Positions 37,278 to 45,722 of a DNA stretch of 64,000 nt are shown in pieces. The notes beneath the pieces are model-generated. The model was not told the DNA's origin, did no database searches, and saw nothing but the letters and a program-made list of their open reading frames with translations. The translations under genes and the position numbers were made by a program. Every line of letters starts with the position of its first letter. Within the stretch, counting starts at the first letter, position 1. The DNA is taken from positions 124,001 through 188,000 of the forward strand of contig CAWAEG010000008.1 of assembly GCA_963780895.1 (NCBI GenBank), read 5' to 3'. Source of the DNA: DASQFI01 sp963780895. GTDB lineage: Bacteria; Acidobacteriota; Vicinamibacteria; Vicinamibacterales; SCN-69-37.

Positions 37278-37310
37278 CCCGCGTCGCTCCTGTGGCGCGG
37301 GATTTTTCTT
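37278..37310 (+). terminator. Hairpin followed by T run, terminator-like
   Basis: CCCGCG, 12-nt loop region, CGCGGG, then ATTTTTCTT. It fits a rho-independent terminator for the 38-aa gene or a leader RNA. It sits inside a 430-base gene-free stretch (37181-37608) in which I see no other gene; an sRNA could be present but I cannot identify one. Confidence 0.5.
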
Positions 37311-37608
37311 CCCTGGTTTCGACGACTTCTTGATCCGATCAGGAGTGAGCTCGATGACCAGCGAGCGGTGTCGCTGACCGCGCTGGGTCTCGCCACGACG
37401 CTCGGCGTCCGTCCTGAAGCCGCGGATCACGCGGCCTTCGGTTGTCGGATTCTGATTACGAAACTGGCAGGCCTGTCCACGCCTTAGTCGACAATTTCCC
37501 ACCAAGGCAGGAAACCGGACGGCATATCTATTGCTCGATCCTCACTTCAGTGGGCGATCGCATTGCTGGACGTAGCGATCGAATGACAATTCCGGGAGGA
37601 CCGCTGAA

Positions 37609-38169
37609 GTGAATCACCCGTTTGTGGATTACTACGAAGTCCTGCAGCTGAGTCAGACCGCGAACGCCGACACGGTGGAGCGCGTCTACCGGCTGCTGGC
37701 CAAGCGGTACCATCCCGACAACAAAGAGACCGGCGACGTGGACAAGTTCACCGCGGTGCGCCAGGCCTTCGAGGTGCTTTCCGATCCGACGCTGCGCGCG
37801 GAGTACGACGTGAAGTACGACGACAACCGCAGCATGATGTGGAAGATCTTCGATCAGACATCGGCGGCCGACGCGCGCGAGAGCGATCGCCGCATCTTCC
37901 ACGGGATCCTGTCACTCCTCTACGTCGCCCGCCGGCGCCAGCCGGAGGATGGTGGGCTCGGCATCATGCACCTCGAGAAGATGCTCGGCTGTCCGCAGCA
38001 GCACCTGGACTTCCCGCTGTGGTACCTGCGTCAGCGCGGCCTCGTACAGATTCTCCCGACCGGTCAGATCGGAATCACCGTGGACGGCATCGACAAACTG
38101 TCGGAGCGCGAACTCGAGCTCCCGGCCGATCGACTCATCGCCGAGAGCTCTCTCGTGTCTCAGGACTGA
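37609..38169 (+). CDS. J-domain protein with C-terminal winged-helix-like region, 186 aa
   Basis: DnaJ-type co-chaperone fragment: J domain at 5-70 with the HPD motif (RYHPDNKE, residues 35-37) needed to stimulate DnaK. The zinc-finger and substrate domains of DnaJ are missing. Instead residues 90-180 look like a small helical winged domain (RIFHGILSLLYVARRRQPE, LGIMHLEKMLGCPQQHLDF, LRQRGLVQILPTGQIGIT). GTG 37609 has GGGAGGA 8 nt upstream. The tail may pick the client or bind nucleic acid; inference. Confidence 0.85.
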   Translation: MNHPFVDYYEVLQLSQTANADTVERVYRLLAKRYHPDNKETGDVDKFTAVRQAFEVLSDPTLRAEYDVKYDDNRSMMWKIFDQTSAADARESDRRIFHGILSLLYVARRRQPEDGGLGIMHLEKMLGCPQQHLDFPLWYLRQRGLVQILPTGQIGITVDGIDKLSERELELPADRLIAESSLVSQD

Positions 38170-38172
38170 GGC

Positions 38173-38604
38173 TTACCTGATATCGACGGTGATCGTGTAC
38201 GCCTGCGAGGCCAGCGCGAAGTTGTCCACCCAGATCTTGAACTGCTCACCTGACTGAACGGGCCGGGAGATCGTTTCGGAGTTTCCGACGATCTGATCCG
38301 AAACCGCGAGACGCGGGCAGGCGGAATCGCCGTAGATGTTGCCGCACGTGTTTGCCGTCAGGTACAAATCGAGATCGCCCGAGCCTTGCCAGGTCAGCGT
38401 GATGGTCAGGTTGCCGGCTCGCGAGGCGTTGAGCGGATGCGACGCATATTCGAAGGATCCGACGGTGCCGGTCAGCGTCGTAAACGTCGGGTCCTGGGAG
38501 TTCGGCGACGGGTTGGTCGGACTACCGCTGCCGTCGCTCTCACCGCCGCACGCCGGCCCGGCGAGCATGATCGGGACCAGCACGAGGGCGAAAGTCAGTC
38601 TCAC
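38173..38604 (-). CDS. Probable lipoprotein with pre-peptidase C-terminal (PPC) domain, 143 aa
   Basis: Signal peptide LTFALVLVPIMLAGPAC with Cys at the cleavage point (weak lipobox GPAC), a Ser/Pro/Asn-rich linker, then a PPC-like beta-sandwich (TLTGTVGSFEYASHPLNA, ITLTWQGSGDLDLYL, EQFKIWVDNFALASQAYTI). These domains usually flank secreted proteases; here it is free-standing. Converges with the J-domain gene, 3 bases apart. Confidence 0.75.
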   Translation of the reverse strand: MRLTFALVLVPIMLAGPACGGESDGSGSPTNPSPNSQDPTFTTLTGTVGSFEYASHPLNASRAGNLTITLTWQGSGDLDLYLTANTCGNIYGDSACPRLAVSDQIVGNSETISRPVQSGEQFKIWVDNFALASQAYTITVDIR

Positions 38605-38717
38605 GTCAAGCCTCCACTTGCAACCCGCGTTCCCGGGACGCTGGTATTGTCGCGCGAATGCGGTCGATTGCGAAGTCAGGCTTGACGCCGACCAATGTTT
38701 GCGGCCAACGTGAGATC

Positions 38718-39617
38718 ATGTCCATCCGTCCCGTCAAGAGAATCGTCGAGTCGCAGCCCACGATGGAAGGCGCCGGCGTCAAGCTGAGGCGCGCGTTCGG
38801 CTTCGGCGAGACGTCTGAATTCGATCCCTTCCTGCTGTTCGACGACTTTCGCAACGACCGGCCCGACGACTATCTCGCCGGTTTTCCGTGGCATCCGCAC
38901 CGGGGCATCGAGACGATCACGTACGTGCTCGCCGGCACTGTCGATCACGGCGACAGTCTTGGCAACCGGGGCAGCCTGGGCGCCGGCGACATCCAGTGGA
39001 TGACGGCCGGCCGCGGCATCATGCACCAGGAGATGCCTCAGGGAGACCCGCAGGGCCGCATGCACGGCTTTCAGCTCTGGGCGAATCTGCCGGCGTCATT
39101 GAAAATGACGACCCCTCGTTACCAGGACATCCAATCGAAGGACGTTCCCGAAGTGGTCGACGACGACGGTACGCAGGTACGAGTGCTCTGCGGAGACTTC
39201 TGGGGAAAGAAGGGCCCGGTCGAGGGCGTCGCCGCCGACCCGAGCTACCTCGACATCTCCGTCGCGCCCGGGCGCAAGAAGCGGCTCCAGGTAGAGACCT
39301 CCCGTCACGCGTTTGCCTATGTGTTCGCCGGGTCGGGCACGTTCCGCGACGCATCGGCCCCTCGTGGCGTGCGGACCGAAGCCGTGGGGGATGCCGCCGG
39401 AGTGGGCCATGAAATAAGCAACCGATCGCTCGTGCTCTTCGACCGTGGCGACGAAGTGGTAGTGCAGGCAGGAGAGATCGGGATCCGGTTCCTCCTCGTG
39501 TCCGGCAAGCCGATCGAGGAGCCCGTGGCCTGGTACGGTCCCATCGTGATGAACACGGAGGCCGAACTACGGCAGGCCTACACCGAACTTAGGCAGGGGA
39601 CCTTCATCCGGAAGTGA
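38718..39617 (+). CDS. Pirin family protein, 299 aa
   Basis: Bicupin protein. N-terminal cupin with metal ligands in WHPHRGIETITYVLAG and GRGIMHQEMPQGD; also GDIQWMTAG and MHGFQLWANLP, all pirin signatures. C-terminal cupin half 170-290. Some pirins have quercetin dioxygenase activity, others act as redox-sensitive regulators; neither can be assigned. ATG 38718 is chosen at the usual family start (SIRPVKRIVESQPT). Its stop overlaps the next GTG (GTGA), so the downstream gene is coupled. Confidence 0.9.
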   Translation: MSIRPVKRIVESQPTMEGAGVKLRRAFGFGETSEFDPFLLFDDFRNDRPDDYLAGFPWHPHRGIETITYVLAGTVDHGDSLGNRGSLGAGDIQWMTAGRGIMHQEMPQGDPQGRMHGFQLWANLPASLKMTTPRYQDIQSKDVPEVVDDDGTQVRVLCGDFWGKKGPVEGVAADPSYLDISVAPGRKKRLQVETSRHAFAYVFAGSGTFRDASAPRGVRTEAVGDAAGVGHEISNRSLVLFDRGDEVVVQAGEIGIRFLLVSGKPIEEPVAWYGPIVMNTEAELRQAYTELRQGTFIRK

Positions 39618-40087
39618 CCAACCCGCACTTTGCTGCGGAATGGTTCTTGCTGAAGCTTCTCGACCGGCCCTTTCGGAAACGAGGCTTCATGCACCAGAAG
39701 AGCCCGACTGCCGCGCACGTCCATCCATTCCCCGTCAAACACCCCAGCAGCGAAATCAACTCGGTCTTTACACAGGAAGGCCAGTTCATCCGTGAGGCCG
39801 ACGGGCGGATCGTCGCCCCCTTTTCCTGCTTCCCGCCGTTTCGTGGTGAATCACCGTTCGTGGTCGCGCGCGGCCGGATGGTGCTGACCGAGGAGGCCGC
39901 GCGTGAGCTGGAGAGTCTGCCCGCGGGGATCGACGCAGAAGCCCGGCTCGTCGAGGCCATCAAGAAGAAGCTGCCCGCCGCAGACGATGGCCAGCTGATC
40001 ATCGAGCCGGACGATTTGAGAGCCGGAACGCTCGTGACGACGAGCCCGATGCCGCCGCCGGTCGCCGCCCCACGGCAAGACGCCTGA
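39614..40087 (+). CDS. Hypothetical protein coupled to pirin gene, 157 aa
   Basis: Not recognised. Soluble, with a His/Pro-rich start (HVHPFPVKHPSSEINSV), a middle QFIREADGRIVAPFSCFPPF, a helical region (EEAARELESLPAGIDAEARL) and a Pro-rich end. GTG 39614 overlaps the pirin stop; ATG 39689 with CGAGG upstream is an alternative start giving 132 residues. Confidence 0.55.
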   Translation: MTNPHFAAEWFLLKLLDRPFRKRGFMHQKSPTAAHVHPFPVKHPSSEINSVFTQEGQFIREADGRIVAPFSCFPPFRGESPFVVARGRMVLTEEAARELESLPAGIDAEARLVEAIKKKLPAADDGQLIIEPDDLRAGTLVTTSPMPPPVAAPRQDA

Positions 40088-40095
40088 CGGGGAAA

Positions 40096-40133
40096 GGGGA
40101 CGGGTCTCGCTTGCGCGAGCAAGACTCGTCCCC
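40096..40133. terminator. 38-bp near-perfect palindrome between convergent genes
   Basis: GGGGACGGGTCTCGC pairs with GCAAGACTCGTCCCC around a GCGC centre, with a few mismatches. It is placed between two convergent stops (40087 and 40148), so it could end transcripts from both sides. No T run. Confidence 0.5.
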
Positions 40134-40147
40134 CCATGGAAACGGCA

Positions 40148-40996
40148 CTAGCTCGACGCGAACGTATCGCAGGGTCTGATTTGTCCGGTCTCGAGCCCCT
40201 GCCGGAACCACTTCACGCGTTCGGCCGACGAGCCGTGCGTCCAGCTCTCGGGCGTGATCTGACCCTGCGTCCGCCGCTGGATGCGATCGTCGCCAATCGC
40301 CGAGGCGGCCGTGAGCCCCTCTTCCACGTCGCCGGGGTCCAGTAGTCCCCGGGCTGCGGCGTAGTGCCCCCAGACGCCGGCGAAGCAGTCCGCCATCAGC
40401 TCCTGCCGGACGGAGATCGCGTTGGCGTCGGCGCGGCCCGCCATGTTGCGCGCGCGCTCGAACACGCCAAGCAGGTTCTGCACGTGGTGCCCGACTTCGT
40501 GCGCGAGAACGTAGGCCTGCGCGAAGTCGCCGGGCGCGCCGAAGCGGCGGTCGAGCTCCTGGTAAAAGCTCAGATCGATGTAGACCTGGTAGTCGCCAGG
40601 GCAGTAGAACGGACCGACGGCGGCCGAATTGCGGCCGCACGCCGAGTCCACGGCGTCGGAAAACAGCACGAGCGTGGGTTCGCGGTACGTGCGGCCCTGT
40701 TGGGCGAAGAGCTGTTTCCAGACCTGCTCGGTGTCTCCGAGCACGTGCCTGATCTGCTGGCCCGCCTCGTCGGCGGGTACTCCACCCCGTCCAGTCTCCG
40801 TCGGCTGAGGCTGGAGGACGTCGCCACCACCCAGGAGGCCGAGCGGATCGCCCGTGACGAAATACCCGATCGCCATCAGGAGGAGGAGACCGCCGAGTCC
40901 CAACCCGCCGGTCCGAATGCCCATTCCGCCGGCGCCCGCGCGCATGCCCCGGCGATCTTCGACATTCTGACTGGGCCGCATCTCGCGCCAGCGCAT
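40148..40996 (-). CDS. Neutral zinc metallopeptidase (YpfJ-type), 282 aa
   Basis: Membrane-anchored putative metallopeptidase. Charged Gly-rich N-terminus, one helix (LGGLLLLMAIGYFVTG), then the YpfJ-family body: GQQIRHVLGDTEQVW, CGRNSAAVGPFYCPGD, VYIDLSFYQEL, zinc site LAHEVGHHVQNL and ELMADCFAGVWGHYA, ending SAERVKWFRQGLETG. All expected metal ligands are present. Proteolytic activity has not been shown for most members. Confidence 0.9.
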   Translation of the reverse strand: MRWREMRPSQNVEDRRGMRAGAGGMGIRTGGLGLGGLLLLMAIGYFVTGDPLGLLGGGDVLQPQPTETGRGGVPADEAGQQIRHVLGDTEQVWKQLFAQQGRTYREPTLVLFSDAVDSACGRNSAAVGPFYCPGDYQVYIDLSFYQELDRRFGAPGDFAQAYVLAHEVGHHVQNLLGVFERARNMAGRADANAISVRQELMADCFAGVWGHYAAARGLLDPGDVEEGLTAASAIGDDRIQRRTQGQITPESWTHGSSAERVKWFRQGLETGQIRPCDTFASS

Positions 40997-41030
40997 GGGT
41001 CCTCCGATCGGCCTGTTTAGAACGCCAATG

Positions 41031-41318
41031 TCATGCCAGAAGGGTTTCGGCTATCTCTGCCCACTCACGGTCGAGCGGGCCACGAGATTCGGGCTTGCCG
41101 GCGCGTCGATACCAATACCCGGCGTTCGCCAGGTCGCCTTCCTTGCGGTGGAGGTACGCGTGTACCCATGCCCCCGTCTCGCCCGGCACGTCCTGCGCGA
41201 TCGCGTGCGCCGTGTCCCAGTCGCCTCGCGCGTCGTGCCAGAGCGCGCGCACGGCGTCCGGAAGGCCGGCCGGAGGACTGCCGGCGGAGAGGCTGGACCG
41301 GAACTCGTCGAGCGTCAT
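41031..41318 (-). CDS. Small conserved-looking soluble protein, 95 aa
   Basis: Trp-rich helical protein: MTLDEFRSSLSAG, AVRALWHDARGDWDTAHAIA, GAWVHAYLHRKEGDLANAGY, WYRRAGKPE. The helix pattern resembles a short TPR-like pair. ATG 41318 is chosen over an upstream frame start because the first 11 residues look non-coding. Function unknown. It faces away from the aminotransferase, sharing a promoter region of about 40 bases. Confidence 0.65.
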   Translation of the reverse strand: MTLDEFRSSLSAGSPPAGLPDAVRALWHDARGDWDTAHAIAQDVPGETGAWVHAYLHRKEGDLANAGYWYRRAGKPESRGPLDREWAEIAETLLA

Positions 41319-41359
41319 CGATCGACGATAGCAGACCAGCCCTTGGTACAATCCGGTCC

Positions 41360-42514
41360 GTGAAGATCGAGCCCTTTCTGCTTGAACGCTGGATGACGCG
41401 GCACGAGACGCACGTGCGGTTCGACATCGCCGAAAGCGGCATCCTGCCGCTGTCGACGAACGACCTTCTGGATTTCGAGCCCGTCGGCGACCGCGCGGCC
41501 ACGCTCGAGCGGCTGCTCGCGCTTCCGCTCGGCTACAGCGAAGCGCGCGGCACCGCGGAATTGCGCGGGATGCTCGCGGCGACCTGTGCGCGCGGCGACG
41601 CGGACCACATCCTCGTGACGACGGGCGCCATCGAAGCGAATTTTCTCCTCTTCAACGTCCTGCTCTCGCCCGGCGATCACGTCATCGCGCCGTATCCGGC
41701 CTACCAGCAGCTCTACAGCGTGCCTCGTGCGATCGGGTGCGACGTCTCGCTCTGGCACGTCGGCCCGGACACCGGGTATCGCTACGACATCGACGCGCTC
41801 GAACGGCTGCTGACGCCCCGCACGCGCGTGATCGTCGTCAACACGCCGCACAATCCGACAGGCGCGATGATGCCGCCCGACGACGCGCGCCGCGTCTACG
41901 CGCTCGCCGAGTCGGCCGGCGCAATGGTCATCGGCGACGAGGCGTACCGGTGGCTGGCCGTGCCGGAGGGCGATCCGTTCGCGCCGCCGATGTTCGACAT
42001 GGGCCCGCGCGGCATCAGCGTCGGCACGCTTTCCAAGCCGTTCGGCCTGCCGGGTCTTCGCATCGGATGGATTGCCGGACCGGCAGGTCTCGTGCAGCAG
42101 TGCTGGGGGCTTCGCGACTACATCACGCTCAGTCCGGGCAAGCTGAACGACGCGCTCGCGTGCCTCGCGATGACGCACCGCGAGCGCATCATCGAACGCA
42201 ACAGCCGCATCATCCGCGCGAACCTCGCGACCGCCAGCGGCTGGATGGCGGAGCGGTCCAACTTCATGCAGTGGACGCCTCCGCGCGGGGGACTCCTGGC
42301 CCTGGTGCGATACGACCTCGAGATGCCGTCGCTCGAGCTGGCCGACAAGCTGGCGATCGAGCACAGCGTGATGCTGGCGCCCGGCTCGGCCTTCGGGTAC
42401 GAACATCACCTGCGGCTGGGCATCGGCCAGCGTCCGGACATCTTTGCCGAAGGCCTGAATCGCGCGGGCGCGTGCCTGGATGAGCTGCGATCTGCGTCCG
42501 CTTCGCGGACATGA
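41360..42514 (+). CDS. PLP-dependent aminotransferase, class I/II, 384 aa
   Basis: Fold-type I aminotransferase. Visible: GYSEARGTAELRGMLA, NTPHNPTGAMM (Asn/Pro/Thr loop), VIGDEAYRW (Asp and Tyr contacts to PLP), GTLSKPFGLPGLRIGW (catalytic Lys), and substrate-carboxylate Arg near GIGQRP. Length is normal for the family. The amino acid used is not clear; related proteins include capreomycidine-synthase-like and alanine transaminases. The TGA stop lies inside the tandem repeat that starts at 42507. Confidence 0.88.
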   Translation: MKIEPFLLERWMTRHETHVRFDIAESGILPLSTNDLLDFEPVGDRAATLERLLALPLGYSEARGTAELRGMLAATCARGDADHILVTTGAIEANFLLFNVLLSPGDHVIAPYPAYQQLYSVPRAIGCDVSLWHVGPDTGYRYDIDALERLLTPRTRVIVVNTPHNPTGAMMPPDDARRVYALAESAGAMVIGDEAYRWLAVPEGDPFAPPMFDMGPRGISVGTLSKPFGLPGLRIGWIAGPAGLVQQCWGLRDYITLSPGKLNDALACLAMTHRERIIERNSRIIRANLATASGWMAERSNFMQWTPPRGGLLALVRYDLEMPSLELADKLAIEHSVMLAPGSAFGYEHHLRLGIGQRPDIFAEGLNRAGACLDELRSASASRT

Positions 42515-42634
42515 AGGGGAAAAGAAGGACATGAAGGGGAAAAGAAGGACATGAAGATCGTGAAGGACGTGAAGATCATGAAGAAGGGCTTCGTGTTTTT
42601 CTTCATGTCCTTCATTGCCTTCATGTTCTTCATG
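42507..42634. repeat. Palindromic ATGAAG repeat element, copy 1
   Basis: Two tandem copies of GGACATGAAGGGGAAAAGAA (42507-42526, 42527-42546), further GAAG-rich units, then the inverted half made of TTCTTCATGTCC and CTTCATG units (42599-42634). It contains the stop codon of the aminotransferase and the start plus signal peptide of the next gene. A relative lies at 44701-44785. Confidence 0.85.
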
Positions 42635-44335
42635 CCTGCTTTTCCGATCGCCCAGGATGCGGTTGTCGGCTGGTTGCGCGATCGAGCCATCCCGCTGCAG
42701 ACCGTCGAAGCCGGGCGCGGCTTCGCCGACCTGCAGCCGCTCAAGAAGATCATCGGCGACGCCCGGATCGTCGCCCTCGGCGAAGCGACGCACGGCACGC
42801 GCGAGTTCTTCCAGCTCAAGCACCGGATGCTCGAGTTCCTCGCCACAGAGATGGGCTTCACGATTTTTTCGATCGAAGCCAACATGCCGGAGGCTTATCG
42901 ACTGAACGACTACGTCCTGACGGGCGTGGGCGACCCGGCGGCGCTCCTGCGCGGCATGTATTTCTGGACGTGGGACACGGAAGAAGTGCTCGACATGATT
43001 CGGTGGATGCGTCGCTTCAACGAAACCGGCAAAGGCAAGCTCGAGTTCACCGGGTTCGACATGCAGACGGCCGACCGTCGCCGTCGGAATCGTGCAGGAC
43101 CTTCGTCGGCTCGCGCGACGCCGCGTACGCGTCCACGTTCGCTGACGCGGCCGAGCTCGCGCGCCGGGCTTCCGTGGGCGGCGGCCAAACATTCGGCGTC
43201 GCGACGGGCTCGTTCCCGGTCACCGTCGCGGCCGGGAAACGCGTCCGGTTCAGCGGCTACATCCGGACCGAGGACATCACGCGCGGTTACGCGGGGCTGT
43301 GGTGGCGTGTGGACGGCAAGAACGGCACGCTCGCGTTCGACAACATGGAGAAGCGAGGCGTGACGGGATCGTCCGAGTGGCAGCGGCACGACATCGAGCT
43401 TTCGGTGCCCGCCGAAGCGGTCAACATCAACTTCGGCGCCCTCCTGACTGGCAATGGCGCCGCCTGGTTCGACGACTGGTCGGTGGAGATCGACGGCCTG
43501 CCCTATGCCGACGCCAGCCGGTTCGACTTCCAGTTCGAGTCGCCGACAACGAAGGGACTCACGACGGCAGGCAACGGTTACGGCGCCGGACTGGATTCGG
43601 CTGTGTTCAGGAGCGGCAAGCAGAGCCTGCATCATGAGAAACATCGCTGCTGCGACCGCGCCGCCGCCGGCGGAGATCACCAAGTCCGCCGTCACAGCCT
43701 GGACCGGCGTCATTGCGCATCTCGAGCAGGGCCGGGCAACGTATCGCGCCGCCGGCGCGACAGATCGCGAGATCGACTGGGCGTTTCAGAACGCGACGAT
43801 CGTGCTGCAGGGCCTGCGCTCGCGCACGAACCGCACGGTCCGCGATCGCAGCATGGCCGAAAACGTGAAGTGGATCCTCGATCGTTCACCGAACGCGAAG
43901 ATCGTGCTCTGGGCCCACAACGGGCACGTTGCTTCTGGCGGATTCGGATTCGAGACGATGGGGCAGACGCTGCGAAAGATGTACGGCAGCGCGATGGTGG
44001 TCGTCGGCTTCGCCTTCAACCAGGGCGGGTTCCAGGCGGTTGAGCAGGGGAAGGGGCTGACGTCGTTCACGGTGCCGCCGGCGCCGGCCGGCAGCCTCGA
44101 CGCCACGCTCGCGGCGACGGGTCTGCCGGTGCTCGCGGTCGATCTTCGCGCCGCGCCCACGACCGGGCCGGTCGCGGAGTGGCTGGCACAGCCGCACGCG
44201 TCGCGGACGATCGGCGCGGTCTACTCAGAGGCGACCGCGTCGAATTACTTCATGGGCCTGAGAGCGCGCGATGCGTTCGACGTGATGTTGTTCGTGGAGA
44301 CGACGACACCGGCGCGGAAGAATCCGGGGCGGTGA
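42551..44335 (+). CDS. Erythromycin-esterase-family protein with inserted beta-sandwich, frame broken three times
   Basis: Exported member of the erythromycin esterase family (Pfam PF05139). First part: VVGWLRDRAIPLQTVEAG, RIVALGEATHGTREFFQLKH (catalytic Glu/His region), FTIFSIEANMPEAY. Last part: VKWILDRSPNAKIVLWAHNGHVA (second His) and LLFVET-like end. Between them about 170 residues form a carbohydrate-binding-like sandwich (KRVRFSGYIRTEDITRGYAG, EWQRHDIELSVP, GNGAAWFDDW). Breaks near 43076, 43102 and 43634 are each repaired by dropping one base. The signal peptide is encoded by the repeat: KDVKIMKK then FVFFFMSFIAFMFFMPAF. Macrolide resistance should not be assumed. Confidence 0.8.
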
Positions 44336-44345
44336 TCCCAAGGCG

Positions 44346-44570
44346 CGAGCGAGTGGGTGTCGGTCCACCTTCGCGGCTAGAGCTGACGCCGGGGCGCCGA
44401 AGCCTTCTGGGTTGGGTTGCCAACCGAAGCCGCGAGCGAAGCGAGCGTTTGGGTGTCGGTCCACCTTCGCGGCTAGATCTGACGCTGGGCGCCGCTACGG
44501 TGGACAACCTTCGCGGTTGGCTTGCCAACCGAAGCTCACGTTTCCGTTGGCAAGCGTGAGCGAAGGTTGG
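44346..44570. repeat. Direct and inverted repeats upstream of tRNA-Lys
   Basis: A unit containing TGGGTGTCGGTCCACCTTCG and GCGGCTAGAxCTGACGC occurs at about 44351-44399 and 44450-44495. It is followed by GTTGGxTTGCCAACCGAAGC blocks and the inverted CGTTGGCAAGCGTGAGCG at 44544-44561. The block runs from the end of the esterase gene to the tRNA 3' end. I see no gene in it. Confidence 0.75.
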
Positions 44571-44642
44571 TGGGCCGCGGAGGGATCGAACCTCCGACCC
44601 TCTGGTTAAAAGCCAGGTGCTCTACCACTGAGCTAGCGGCCC
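44571..44642 (-). tRNA. tRNA-Lys (anticodon TTT)
   Basis: A 72-nt cloverleaf: acceptor GGGCCGC/GCGGCCC, D arm GCTCAGTGGTAGAGC, anticodon arm CCTGGCTTTTAACCAGG with TTT in the loop, T arm TCGGAGGTTCGATCCCTCCG, discriminator A. CCA is not encoded. It reads AAA and AAG lysine codons. The gene stands alone. Confidence 0.95.
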
Positions 44643-44700
44643 GCATTGAGAAAAGATCATTCTAACTTCGAACTGAGAACGCCGGGAAACGCCCTCGCCG

Positions 44701-44785
44701 AAAAGAAAGGACGTGAAGGGCATAAAGGTCATGAAGAAAAGCTCTTCTTCATGATGTTCTTCATGGCCTTCATGTTTGCTCTTCA
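44701..44785. repeat. Palindromic ATGAAG repeat element, copy 2
   Basis: GGACGTGAAGGGCATAAAGG and GGTCATGAAGAAAAG on one side; CTTCTTCATGATGTTCTTC and ATGGCCTTCATG on the other. Same design as 42507-42634 with a different sequence order. Its right edge contains the stop codon of the arginase gene (44783-44785). A worn GAACTTCGAACTG fragment lies just to the left (44661-44680). Confidence 0.8.
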
Positions 44786-45701
44786 GATGATCCTCATTCC
44801 CATCGCCGAGAGGACCAGTTCAGTGCCGAGCACCGCGGTCTGATTCTGCACGTCCAGAATCGGATTGATCTCGACCAGATCGAGTCCGATCATCCGGCCG
44901 GAATCGGCGACCATCTCCATCGCCATGTGCGCTTCGCGGTAGTCGAGCCCGCCCTTGACCGGCGTGCCGACGCCGGGCGCGATCGACGGATCGCAGACGT
45001 CGAGGTCGAGCGAGACGTGGATGCCCGTCGTGTCCTTGCCGGCGAGCGCGAGCGCGCGCTTCATCACCACCGCGATGCCATGCTTGTCGATGTCCTTTAT
45101 CGTGAAGACGTGGACCTTCGAGTCGCGGATCGCTTTTTTCTCGAGATCATCGAGGTTGCGCACGCCGATCAACACTGTCTTCTCGGCGCGAACCTTGGGC
45201 GAGCGATGGCCGATGCGCGAGAGCTCCGCTGGCTCGGGGCCGAGCAGGGCCGCGAGCGGCATCCCGTGAACGTTCCCGCTCGTGGTCGTCGCCGGCGTGT
45301 TCATGTCGCCGTGCGCGTCGATCCAGAGCAGTCCGATCTCGCCGCCTTTCGATGCCGCGAAATCGGCGGACGCGCCGACCGATCCGGCCGCGAGTGAGTG
45401 ATCGCCGCCGAGGACGAGCGGGAGGGCGCCCTCTTCGTGCGATTGATACGCCTGCTGATACAGCTTCTGACAGACGCGCGCGATTTCCCGGATGTAGCGC
45501 TTCTTCGGGTCGCGCTCCTCCTTGCGTCTCGGGGATCGGCGCGGCCAGATCGCCCTTGTCCACGACCGGGAACCCCATCGTCGCCAGGCGTTCGCCCAGG
45601 CCGGCGATGCGAACCGCCGACGGCCCCATGTCAACACCCCGGCGGCCGCCGCCCAGGTCGAGCGGCACACCGAGCACATGAACGGTACGGCGATGCGCCA
45701 C
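44783..45701 (-). CDS. Arginase/agmatinase-family ureohydrolase, frame broken once, about 305 aa
   Basis: Manganese ureohydrolase; by length and the VPLDLGGGRRGVDMGPSAVR start, closer to arginase (arginine to ornithine and urea). Metal ligands all visible: VLGGDHSLA, WIDAHGDMNTP, SLDLDVCDPSIAPGVGTP. The C-terminus (IGLDLVEINPILD) matches the family. ATG 45701 starts AHRRTVHVLGVP; one extra C near 45528 (ACGCAAGGAG) breaks PETKEERDPKK. With it removed the protein has normal length. No ornithine-using genes are adjacent. Confidence 0.88.
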
Positions 45702-45722
45702 GAGGGAATCCTTTGAGGGCCC

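Noticed and set aside
37215..37487. 90-residue plus-strand frame ahead of the J-domain gene
   Set aside because: Passes through a terminator-like hairpin, has no ribosome site and no family resemblance.
42507..42546. CRISPR-like direct repeats
   Set aside because: Two immediately adjacent 20-bp copies without spacers; part of a palindromic element; no cas genes.
41315..43192. 625-residue minus-strand frame over the aminotransferase and esterase
   Set aside because: Antisense to two recognised genes; includes the palindromic repeat read backwards; no domain.
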